Assembly (NCBI GenBank): GCA_963855995.1
Contig: OY979720.1
Location: forward strand, 3,660,501 to 3,724,500
Origin: Muricea muricata
Taxonomy: Eukaryota; Cnidaria; Anthozoa; Malacalcyonacea; Plexauridae
DNA length: 64,000 nucleotides
Reading direction: 5' to 3'
A program made the translations under genes and the position numbers. The notes beneath the pieces were generated by a model that did no database searches, was not told the DNA's origin, and worked only from the letters and a program-made list of their open reading frames with translations. Shown in pieces: positions 1 to 13,000 of the stretch (position 1 is the first letter of the stretch; each line of letters starts with the position of its first letter).

Positions 1-1006
1 GCTGTTGAAAAGTAGTCCAATGACTTCACGATAACACTATAGGAATACGATAAAATAGTGTACTGACGGAAGAAGTCATGGAAACAAGAACTAGGAGCCT
101 ATTAAAGCATATGCGCTGGGAAGGGAGGCACCCTCAGTAAGCCAACCACCTATCCAAACTGGGGCCTAAAAACAATACTGACATTAACTTCTTTGAGTTC
201 TTTCATCTTCAAACATTTGTAATACAACACTAGCATTTTTTTGCTATTATTCTTGACGACTTCTCAACTGGCAAATACTCAAAAAGGAGAATATACTTCA
301 TACACAATTCACCCCCCCCCCCCCCCCCATACGCCACTTAGACCAGTTATAAAGTATAGAACCTAAATAAACAATTGCATATACAGAAAGAGAATAAAGC
401 AAGTTTTTCTTGGAAATGCATACTTATTTTGAACCATAATCATCGTCACCCAATCTTTTTGATATACACTGTTTCCAATGATGTCACGGAAATGCATAAA
501 TACGGTGATTAAGAAATCCTAGAAAAATACAAAGTAAAAATATTAAGCTCACATACGGCTCTATGGTATAGCTTTTAGCTCATCTGACCTGCAAGGAACC
601 GACTACCGAATAGAAAACCACTTTTCTGTTCTTAGAATCGCTTACATCTCCATTTCCCTTCGTGAAACTTTTTGAAAATTAGTAAATGCGTGTAGTAAAG
701 AAAATTGCAGAACTTAGTAACCATGCTTTATAGTGAAATTATGTATTTCTGAGGAATTTAACAGTTTGGATTAAAAAATAGATTTCCATTCGCCCTCTTG
801 CGCGAGTACTTTCCCTGTTTTCAGATCGCTACGTGGTTTTTCTGGCGCAATCATTCTTTAAATTTTAGCCCTCCCCCCCTCCCTATTACTCACGAAAAAA
901 GAAATACGGAACGTTCGATACCACACCGCAGATCAAGCACACAAATTTAGCACACGGTAGAAAGGAAAAGTAGAACAAGTTTCGTACAACATACATGAAG
1001 ACTTAC
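1..1006 (-). other. Left-edge stretch, probably DOCK intron
   Basis: The last visible DOCK exon (1007-1105) ends in a GTAAG donor in phase 0, so this should be intron leading to exons outside the window. I searched both strands for the next DOCK block and found none. A run of 17 C lies at 312-328. Nothing else is supportable. Confidence 0.5.
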
Positions 1007-4000
1007 CGTAAAGTTTTCACGGTCTGGAAATGACACCACGTATCTGTCGAAATGGTCGACGGTCATCAGACGCAACATAGAAATAAAGCATGCGAAACAT
1101 TTGCCCTGAAGGTATGAGAATATTACAATCAGTACAAAACAACAAATAAATAAATTAAATATAATTATACATAAAGACGTCAGGGCCACAATGATTGTAC
1201 CAGGACAAAATTGAATTCAACAGTACAATAATAATTAAAAATATATCACAGAGTTTATATGTAGTTTTTTTGTGATGCATGAATCCAACATACAGCAAAT
1301 GGTAGGCCCCTGTCAATTCTAATAACTTTTCTTAGCACTGGAAACAAAAGTTGGATGGCCACATGGTTGATGTCGTCGAATGTTTGTCCCTGGAAAGAAA
1401 ATTCAAATCTTTAAATCTTGCTCACAAAACATATATGTATAGCAACTGTGCAACAAACCATCAAAGTCAATAATTATATATAATATTTTATATGCTACGA
1501 ATAAATTAATTAATTACGATGCAGTTATACGTGCGGTACATAGGTAAGAAAGCTTAACAAAAGTTTAAATCCCTGATAACTAGCACACGCTTACCACGTC
1601 AGTTCGATTTAGAGTGACCAAAATATCAGAAATGATGTCCACGCACACTTTTAACTCTGATTCTGAATCTTGTCTAAGATGAGGGGCAAGCTCCCTCGTC
1701 AACATTGGTAACAGGATACGTCGAGAGACTGCAAGTAAGAGTATGGAATACATCGCTTGGTCAGATCATTCAGGTCGTAATGAAGATTGACATACATTTA
1801 TCTGGACCGCTTGCCCATGAAGTCAACTGCTGAACAGTATTTCGGCTCACAATGATGACTCGGGTTACTGTCATCTTCAAGCCTCGAGTCGACAAGCTTT
1901 TAGGTGAATATACGTGAATGGTAATGATGACCAGGCTGTGATGGTAAGCCACTTGATGATGATGTTGATGATGAAAATGACCGTGGAAATGATGAAGGTG
2001 AAATAACGATGGTAGTAACAGCGGTAATCGTGATGTCAGTGTTTGTAAGCGAGGGGAGAAAGCGATGCTGATTGTAAAGGACTTCTAAGACCGCTCTGGC
2101 ACAAATGTTATGACTGTTGTTTCATGACGACAACAGCTAAGATGAAAGTGTATGGGTCAGGGCTAACCTAGACAACCCTATTAACATTTCATAGACTTTC
2201 GCGATCCTAAACCATTCTCGGCTGAAAGAAAAACAAACGAAACCCGCAGACCATGAACAGTCTCGTTTTTGCAGGTGTTAGAACTAATATAACCGTGGGG
2301 AATTATGCTTGTTTTGACGACGATGGTGCGGAAATCTCTCTACGTATCAAGCCTTGGTGAGGAAATTATAGTTTTTTTTGTTTCTGTCTTTCTGTAGTAA
2401 AAAGAAACAAGTAAAAACACATGTACCTTCGTTTTCAAATAGTTCGCTTTTGACGATGTCGTGCAGGCACGTCAACCTTTGTGAATTAAGACGTCCAGCT
2501 GGTATATTCATAATAATATCCCGCGCAAATTCCCTGAAATTAAGAAAAAAAGTAAGTTTAAACCATTAGTTTCGACCCTCTCATTTTTGTGCCACTTTAA
2601 AGGCTTCAAGTTGTTAAAAAAGCGTACCACCAAATCTCCATGACACATCCCCGGTTTAACATAAATTACAGATTTAAACAAATTACAGGTTTAACACAAA
2701 TTACAGGTTTAAGACAAATGAGTTTTACCCTAAACGAGCTGGATCATAAACTTTGAGAGCATGACCAAAGATGGACGGTATGTTTTTTAAAGCTTGACCC
2801 TATACACACGAAAAAATAAAGAATGAAAACAAATGAAAAATAAACCTATCCCTAACCAGAACCAGAACTCTAACATAAGCATAACCCTAACTTAGAAAAA
2901 CACAACTCTGGAAATAACGAAACAAAAACAACTTAAAACAAAATAGTTGAACTACCTACCTGAACTTTAAGAGTCTCGCTACGTTGATCAGCCATCATTA
3001 AAACCAGCACTTTGAAAAGAGTATTTAAATCAGCACAGAATTTCTCGTCATTGGGTGCCTGTACAAGTCTGCAAGCAACATGTGAGATGCATCAATCATC
3101 ACACAAGAGGAAAAAATAATTTCGAGACTTTCTGGCCTCGGGAAATGTTATGTTCAACTTCTAGCATGAATTACCTCACATATAAAAGCCTTGAACGAAC
3201 AATCAGTTTAAAAATATACTCCAGCGCCTAAAAGATAACACTTAAGTAAAGTTATACTGGACTACTCATACATTATTGCTTTTTTCATTTACGAGATATT
3301 CTTGGGTTTCACGTGACGTCATAAATTTCACTGGGGGTCAACTCCAAATCAATACACTGTCATCAGACTGAAAACAATTTTCACTGTATGTGTTGACCTT
3401 GTGTTTGGCAGCAAATTTCGTGAGATTTGCATGCTCCAGTGCAGTACAATCATCAATACATTTTGGGTTGACCCCCACTCAGAATAACTGAAAAAGGTTC
3501 CTGTGAAACCCAAGAATTGTATACATATTAACCTGACAAGACACAACATAACCAAGAAACCTAGATTTAACCAACCTCAAGCTTATGCTCTGGACATTTT
3601 TACAACTGTTCGACACAATCACAAAATCTAAACTCGCAGAAAACAGACCTTCATAGTTTTAAAGATATGTCCCAGTTTCACAACATCTAATTTTGGAGAT
3701 TCGCCAGAGGTTATGACCATAATATATCCCGTCATTACTGTTATAAGGGTGCTAAAATTTAGAAAACATTCATTAAAAAGATGATTTTTAAAATGATTAT
3801 ATACCCGCAATAAACGCATTTTATTTGTAATTCGCTCCTGAAACTACATTTTGTAAAGAAAACGTTGCCAAATTATAGTACAGCTGAATTATTGACACTG
3901 ATCTTACTCGTGTGCTTTGGCGGCAGAAAATAAATCCGCGATGTAAGTGTCCAAAACAGGTCTAAAATGAGAATATTTCTTATCCGCCAGGAGGTTGATG

Positions 4001-7000
4001 ACAAATACCTGTATAAGAAGAAGAAAAACTTTGCAAACGGCTTTACTAGTGTTTCAAGACAAAATGTGAATGACTTAAGAGTAGTTAGAGAAAATAGTTA
4101 AAAGCATGACCTAACTCATTACATCGTGATCTTAAGAAAAGAGGTTGTAGATATGAGCATGGTCGACTGTAGCTTTCACTTGCATGAACCCCTTAGCTTT
4201 AACCTCAGTTGGGTTGATGTGCGATAAGAGACTTTCCTAGGGCATCCTATCAAAGGACGCAAGAACTGGACAATTCTGAATGTACAGGGTTCTAAATGCA
4301 GTTTACAAGAAATAGACGCTTCGTGCATGAAATCAATTTCCTTACTGTGTACGTACCAGATCGTCGAACACGAGCTTCCCATATTTATCAGGACTTTCCA
4401 TGAGAATGGCAAATAGCGCGTCAAAAATGTCTTGTAAAAACTGAAACAGAAACATACTGATTCGTCAAAAACATTACATAGTTGTTTTGAAAAGATTTAA
4501 GTTGGTATGTTTGTTTTTTCACATCAAAGTGTACGCTGAAAGTTGATGAAAGAAACCTTCACAATCTCTTCGCCTTTCACATTTGTGACATTTGGTAATA
4601 TAACACGCATGTTGTTCATCTGGGACTTCCATTTCAACAGACCGAGTAAATCAACTGAAAAAAATAAAACTGACTGATTAAACAAGTTTAAGAAGGATTT
4701 TAAATAATTAAGTATAACAAACTTACCGTTTTGTGTAAGTTTTGTTGAACATAAAAGAGACGATATGTGAAACGATTCTCTATGACTTAATGTTAGTTGC
4801 CCAACGCATAATGCATTGTTCTTGCTCAAAGTCCCAACAGGAAGATGAAGCTCATTCTTCAACGATGGTAACTTGAAATAACTGTTGTCTTTTATCTCTC
4901 TCGTATCACACTACAAAATACGTTGAAACAATATTGATATTCTTTATATTTCATGACTGAGTTGCCTTTCTTTGACTTTGACTCGATCTACTTAATACTA
5001 ATTCGGCTTATTTGCCAACTGCTGAACCAACATACAATTTCCGAGATCGCTCAAGATGGGTAATGCATAGTCCATTATTTTTAATTAGTTCATTTAGTCA
5101 TTAATGAAATATTCAGTTTATATTCAGCTAATTCGATTTTAAACACGAAAATGAGCCCACGATAATTGGCGCATGTTGTTGTGGTGGTACTGCAAATAAA
5201 AATTGATAACTTGCCTTATATACGACTAAATCGTGATCTCCATCAAGTAAAGTCGTCCCATCCTTCAAATTCATCAATCTTACATACGCAAAGTTGGTAA
5301 TTTTCTGACTTTTATCTTTGTCTAAAAATGAATTATTTAGCAATGAACACAAAGCGTCAAGATAATCAAGATATCAAGAGAATTACGGCAAAGTTTTTCA
5401 AGCTTACCGAAATTAGAGGATCGATGCTTAAACGTGAAAGTCAGATGCGATGAATAAAAGTACTCAATAGGTATAACCAGCTAAAATTATAAGAAAGAAA
5501 CGTTAAAAGTTTTTTTGAGGCAACCAGTAATAACGAATTTTCTTAGTGTTACGATTCTTCATCTGAACATTTCCAACAAGTCCACATGTTCACATCCATC
5601 AAACAGAGAAAATTGCCGTTATTATGTAGAAATCGTGAAAAGACTTTATATCACAGAATCACGGGGAGTTCTCGGATCTACTATTTGGAAGAAATAACAC
5701 CTGTTTTAAAGCTACATGTATTTTCCTTAATATAATAGACTAAACGTTTACCACAGGGCAAAAATGAAAAAGGTTAGAAACTCCTGAAATAATAGACAAA
5801 CCTTCACGGTCTCATGCCACTCTGGTGTAAGAGAATGTCGATAAACGCAAGAGCGATACTCCGTAATTAGAGGCTCGCCAGCACCCAAACTGATCACGTT
5901 CTAGAAATGAAAAATTTTGTTGGCAGGTTGGCAAGACTACGAGTGTACACCGAGTTTGCAACCTAAACCTGACTTGCCACTCCCCCCCCCCACACACGTT
6001 TCTTTAATAAGACACAAAACACGCGGGGGGGGGGGGCTGGCAAATTCTGTGTGCAAAAGGACAGAACCAGGGAGGAGTCATAGCTGAAAGCATATTGCCT
6101 GAGGCGGGGTGTACATATGTAGGTGTTTCTTAACAGCATTTCTTATTTATTCCGTGTTTATACATCCATCAGAGCTAGAAATTTCACAATACTCACCGGT
6201 ACAACATTTCCAGATTGGTCACAAACGCGCATCGTCATTTCGACGTTTTTATTCGCCGTTTTATCCCCTGCAAATACACACGTTACTCGAAAACAATCTT
6301 TTTTGAGAGTGCTACAGTGCTACTAATAAAAACATTCGTTATGATAAAACGGGCTTCTTCTAATCTTGTACCTCTTTCGAACTTTCCCGCCACAATCGTA
6401 ACGAACATGTCATTACGAACATCACCTAAAAAAATCCACGAAATTAACAAATCTGGAATATTTCGCGTTCACAATTGACCGTAACGTTTTACCAAAACGC
6501 ATTGCGGTCGGAAATCGCTTAAAAAAGTGAATTGACGTTTGTTAAGCCTATTTTCCCCTTGGCGACTTTGCTCGCGCGAGGCGAGAACAGGAATTCAGCA
6601 ACATCATTGGTCAAAATTGGTTGGCGAAAAAAGTCGCCGCGAACAAGTAGAAATCGTTCCTACTTTTTCTCTGTTCGCACGAAGAAATTCGCCAAGTGGA
6701 AAACGGGCTTTACAGGACAAGCGTGAGTTTCTTTGTTTTTTAAAGTTTTATGTCCTCAGGTGTTTTTTCTTGGAATCTTTGAAATGTCCGCAATGCATTG
6801 TGGTAAAAGATACTGTCATCTTTGTCGTTATGGTCAATTATTCCGAATAAGCCCTGAGATATTCACCAAACGAAATTCAGATGATTCCTTACCTGGCATG
6901 ATCACCTCAGGAAAGCCGAGTTTTCGAGCAATCGCAGTCCTCTTGTTGATGATGGCTGGATAATCCTGAGCAGTCTAAATACGCAACAGTAGTTATCAAT

Positions 7001-10000
7001 CAAACTTACATATTCAATGAACATTGATTTTATCAGAGTCCGACGCAAAGATCGTGGGTGAGGGGTTGCACAGAGTTGAAAAAAGCTACCTACAGTTATG
7101 CGGCCACCCGCGCGGTATTGTCCGTGATGAAAGTTTGCAAAATGGGCGGTCAGTGAGGAAGGTTTCATGTCAACATACTATATAATGCACTGTAGCTAGT
7201 ACGGAACATTGATACAACAAAAAATTCTTCATAGATAATGGTTTATTTCAGAAATATGCCTCATTTCTGATGAAATTAGCGATCAAGCTTCATTCTCATC
7301 TTCAAACTGGAACAGTGGCGGATCCAGGGTAAGTCAAAATAAATTATAGCAGCTCAATTTTAAATTCAAAATAACTTTACAACAATGTCATAGATTAAGA
7401 ATTTCAAAAGAATAAAATCTAACCTATGAAGTTGCTTTGAAGGTATTTTAAAATGTAAATATATCCTAGAATGAGCTGTGGTAATTTATTTTGACTTACG
7501 CTAGATCCGCCACTGAACTGGAAAGGCCAACTTTACAACATTTTGAGGAAGGTTTGCAAATTTTGAAAATGTTACCCGAAAGAAGGTTGAACTCTTTCGT
7601 AACCTTGGGTTGCGATAATTTTTATTGTTGCTTGCTTACTTTGACATGAAAACATATTCATTCCAAACTAGAACCCAGACTTCTATCTACGCTCCCAGAG
7701 GAAGGCCTACGTAATACGTTGGTTGTATATCATCTTCTTTTTACGACTCGGAAATTGGATTTATTTCAATTTAATTTGGCATCCCCATGATGGGGAAATC
7801 TGATAGTCTGGATTTTTTCTAGACCTGGAGTAAACCTGGTTGCAGCATGGGTTATATACACCTGAATGCAGGGATACCTGGTCTTTGTCACCACGCAAGA
7901 GTCCGACCGAAATCCAAATACCTGGATGAAAATAAATAGTTGATAATCGGTGAACATCGTTTAAACATTAGTATGCCATAGTTCATAGGTTATAATAGTC
8001 CATCCGTACCTTGGCCTTTAGCAAGGTTTTCTCCCCCCGAGCGAGCAATGGCTCTCGCAATCCAGTGATGAAAATACTCAGTATTGTCAACCCTTAATGC
8101 AGAAAAAAGAAAGTAAAGAAACTAAAGAAAAGAAAGTAAAGAAAAGAATATTTTCTTGCAGAAACACAGTATTGAACGAAATTACGTTTAATATACGGTT
8201 ATGGTTAATAGGAACTTTGTTCCAGGGCATTAAGACCCATAAGTTCGGGGAAAAACTTACCGAGCGCGTTTTTTAATGGATGGAATGTTGTTGTGAGCTT
8301 GTTTGAACGCCTGTATTTTTGTATATATATTTTTGTTGGTTTATTATTAAATTATGATTATTATCTGTGATTTTCTGTTGTGAAAACCCGTTTCCAACAG
8401 TACAGCATCAACTATATGGATAGGATAATATGGGCTAATACGGGCGATATAATTTGCGGAAGTTGCAACAAAAATTCATGTCAGTGAATGCTAATGAAGA
8501 CATTTAAAGCTGTGCTGATAAATGGCTGCTAAGCGCATCAGTTACAAATTTGCACAGACACTCAAGCTTTATAGCATGTATAAAGTGGCATCAGACTGTA
8601 ACCTACCCTAATTATAAGTAGTTTATATATTACGCAAGTTTGAAAGACTTCATCTAAACTACAACCAGGTAGGTTTAAACACAGGAGCACAACTACTCTT
8701 ATTCTACATACGTAAGAAGCGGTAGAAATCTTTCTTTATCTTCATCAATTTCCACTTTCTTTTGAATAAAATCCGTAACGTCAAAAACTAGAGATATATA
8801 TTTTGAAATTTAAAAACAGTTGTCCCAGAGACACAAATGTGATGGAGGCATTATACCAGGAATGATAATCTTTTCATTATCTCAACGGCTGCTTAGTACC
8901 TGCGACTCCAAATGGTCTCCTCATGTCTTGAGTGAGTTTGGTCTTCTTGCTCACCACATCTTTCAACTCCAGACGACCTAGAAAAACATTATATTCAGCT
9001 GACCCGAAACTTATATACAAAGAACAATATTTGCATAATATGCGCTGATTCCACGGACAAAATACAACAAAAAAGAGAACAACCAATGGAATCTCAAATT
9101 TAAGATGAGATGAGGTACCACACTTAAAATCTCATGAAATCCAGGTCTCGCTCTGACTTTGCACAATTTCCAGTGCTACCCTAGCTTGCTGCTTATGCGC
9201 GTAAGATTCGACGATGGCATCACGAAAATTATACACATACAACAAAACAAATTCAGGCTGAAATAGATGCAATATGGTTACTAATATGACAATGACAACA
9301 AACACAACGCATACCAACACGGACAATCTGACAGACTACGTAGATTTTTTCGCGTTCAAAATCTTTACTTCCAAGATCCTATAGAGAAAAATGATGTGAA
9401 GGGTATTTTATACGGAGTTTATCAGGTATTGAGCATTTAATAATGAAGGCGTTTTCTGTACCAAACGACTTTTTTTCAAGAGCTTTTCCCCTTTCCTTTT
9501 CTCTTTTAAAGATTTTTCCCAAACCTTCAATATTAATTCGGTAAGTGTTCGTTGCAGACAAGAATAGAAGCTAAAAGAATACTGACTTTACGGTGTCATG
9601 AAATCAGCATGAATCAGACACTATTAAATTAATTAGACTAATTGAAGATACTCCCAAGGCACAAAAGTTTTCATAATTTCTCCAGGCAGATGCGTAACAA
9701 CAATACCTGTGACAATACAACTACATGTACACAACTAAAAAGAACAAAATACTTACTGTGAACAAGCAACACATATTGTTAAGCTTGTTGAGGTCTTTTG
9801 GCAAACCTTTCTTGTCCCACGACACCAGGTAATGCTCACTAAAAACAATTACAAACACTTGTAAACACGTACAACAGCTTTGGAGGATTGTACTACACAG
9901 AAAATATTTAAAGCCAATTAATCTAAAGTTTTAAGCTGAGATTTCTTGTTTAAATATCTCAGTCAGGGAGATAGCAAACGCCTTCAAAACAGCTTCAAGT

Positions 10001-13000
10001 ACCTTATGAAACGTCCTTCTCTTTCATTAGCTCCTGGAGGTTCATATAACGTAACGAAGACATCAGCATCATCTCCAATGTTGCAGACCACATGTTTTAT
10101 ACTGATGTACAATGAATGGATAGGGTTGGAGTAAAAACGAACTTCTGGAAAGCTGGTCCGACTTTCCTAAAAACCATTTATTGTACAGATGTACATTTAT
10201 TTAGTACCAGTAATTAAACTAAAATTTAATACATTCCTGTTTAATCAGATCTTTAATTTTCACTACAAGTATAAAATTACATTAAAATGATTTGAGTTTT
10301 GTTTTACCTCATCAGCTACACGCATTCTTGAGCTGTTATGCTATAAAAGAAACAACACTTACATTACAGACTGAGGACTGACCTAACAGTAAACATACAA
10401 GGATTTTGAATTTGAATTCTGAATGTACCGGTACCATTTGTAATTTATTATGTTTCCTTATGAATTTATTATGGTGAGCAGATTTACCTAACAGGCTGTT
10501 GCCCAATTGATAGAGATCCGAGTAGTGCTGTGCAAACTCCGGTTTTGCCCCCTCCGACTCCGGCAAAAAAACTCCGGCTTCGGCAGAAAATTTTAGGCTT
10601 GTGCAAATTTGTCAAAATTGGAAATTTTTACGGTTTAAATTGGAAACACCATCGTTGTTTTTTATTTAACGCTTCGCATTCTTCGCATTAACATTTTGTA
10701 ATATGCATGATGCACGGTATTGTATTTGCAAAACAAGACGCTAGGTCAATGTGGTTACAACGTTTTATTATTAAACTTAATGAAAGCAAGTTTACCAATG
10801 TTTCCTGTTACAATGTTACCCGCCAAAGAAAAGACTCTCTCAGACGTTACAGACGAGGGTAATGTTTCAGTTATTCTTTACAACACAAATTCGACCTTTC
10901 ATGCTGACAATATTGTAAGCATAGCGTCGCATCTTTTGAGGAAATTTTTAGATAAAATTTTCACGCACTTTACTGTCTTGCGGACATCACAGTTACACAA
11001 AAATAACATAAAATGCCATGATTATAATTTGTATATATTTGTGGCAAGCCATATTAGGCTGTGTTTACTTTTTCGTCGATGGAATTAGTTTTTTTGTTGA
11101 TCTATGATAGAAGTTTGCAGCACAAATAAGTGCTGCCGGAGATCGGTGCACAGCACTAGATCCGAGGTACCTACAGTGGTACTTTAACGTGGGTTGTTTC
11201 TAATTATAGGGAACAAGGAGGGTTAACAACAGGTAACCTGACTCAGAGTATGTACCGGTAATGGCTAATACTTAAACTACAAGAGAATTTACAGCATTAA
11301 AAATGTCCATGATACCACAACATTATACAACATTATTTTATGTTCTTGAATGGAAAATGTCCTAGGAAACCTTTGAAACATACCCTTCTGTATAGTTCTA
11401 TCACTCCTGTAATAGCAGGATCCAAAATATTGCCATTTGCATCACGGACCACAAGATCAAGATCCAAAACTCTACAAAAGTAGAGCAAAAATTTAGAACA
11501 CAAAAAGGAAGGCCAAACTAAGCTGTTAAAAAATTGCACAAAATTTGTTTTTCTACCTGTTTCCTGAGTCAATTGTAGCAATGACCTTTTGCTTCAACTG
11601 CTTGATCCTGTCCTGCAATCATAACAAAGCCAATGTAATTTCAATTGGTTAATCTACCCATTAACTTGTGTACTACAAACTCATTCACCCAATGGAACTG
11701 CCATGTCATGTGTGCGATGGGAGAGTCACCCTACTGTAGTAGGGCAATTCTCCCATCCCACACATGTCAAATTTAAAGTGTCAAATACAAAACAACAGTT
11801 ATGACGACATCTAAAACACATAATTCTTGTACAGATAAAACAGATAGTTCTTTTCATCTAAACTGAACTAACACCAGTCTAGCTACCACATTCATTTAAA
11901 ATATCTTCCTTATTTTAGAACTCAATCATACCCCTGGTAAAGTCCCTGATAGAATCTGCCTTCGCCACATCATGAGATCATCCATTTGTTTAGAAATCAT
12001 GTGAAATAATTCAAGGTTTTTTATCTAAACAACACAAAATGTAATGAACCATTTTTTCCGAATACCAGAAATAGTTTAGCAAGTGAAATAATCAATGGTT
12101 TTGCCACAATTTGTGTAATTTAACATCAGGAACATTAGGTAGGTTTTTTCATATTTTTAGGGGCAGATTTTCTGCTCGAACTATGTGCTAATTCATTAAT
12201 TCTATGTCTGCGTGTTTCAGATCAATCTTCAGTTGGTTATTCATCAATTATAAACTACATTATATTGACTCATACCAAGTAAAGATGTTTCCACATAATT
12301 CCCCACTCATGAAGGACACTCGTCATTTCTTGTACCAGTGGATACTCTGCCGAGTGGATGCTGTCTCTGTCCCTGCAATGCAAGTTTACAAATAAAATAC
12401 TTTAGAGTAATGAAGTTCATAACAAAATAATTATTAAGTTTTACTTGTGAATCAATAAGCCCTAATAAAACTAACTAATGAGGAAATTGGTGTAACTAGA
12501 CCATGCTAATCAAGATTGTAGCCAATATATACATTAATATTATCCTCATATATTCACCTAATATGTCATTCATCAATACTGTTATTTTTTCTGTCTACAA
12601 CACAAAAACTTTATTATATTTGTCAGATGCAAAGCGTTAGGAGGCTGACACTTACTTTGATGACTCATTCCAGTCTTTCAAATGGATAAATGAAGCAGGA
12701 AAAATACCCTAGAATAAAAAAGACTGACAATTAACAAAGCTCAGACCAAAATATAGTATAAATATCACAAATCATCATATTAATGAAATAGAACCAATTA
12801 TATATGTAATACCGGTACCTGAACATTACGGTTCCTCACTGCATACCCCCTATACCACCCTGAAAAAAAGGTCAAACCCCACATGAGATGGGAATGATTG
12901 TACTGGATGTACAGGTATTTCATTACCTCTCATTACAAATTCAAATTCATAATCAGAATACATGCAACATTTTTAATTCTTTCTTGGCCTCAGCCATTTT

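Noticed and set aside
2852-2900. Telomere-like CCCTAAC words
   Set aside because: Only a few isolated words such as ATAACCCTAACTT, no array, and they are in a DOCK intron.
3590-3648. Reading straight through from DOCK exon 3649-3751 into FVIVSNS
   Set aside because: That would need a 21-23-base intron or a frameshift and adds residues absent from DOCK relatives; the microexon model fits phase and alignment better.
6532-6850. Overlapping plus-strand frames in a DOCK intron
   Set aside because: No recognisable domain, non-ATG starts, and they lie opposite confirmed minus-strand intron sequence.
10720-11088. 122-codon plus-strand open frame
   Set aside because: It lies wholly inside a non-autonomous hAT-type element, starts with a non-ATG codon and shows no transposase motif.
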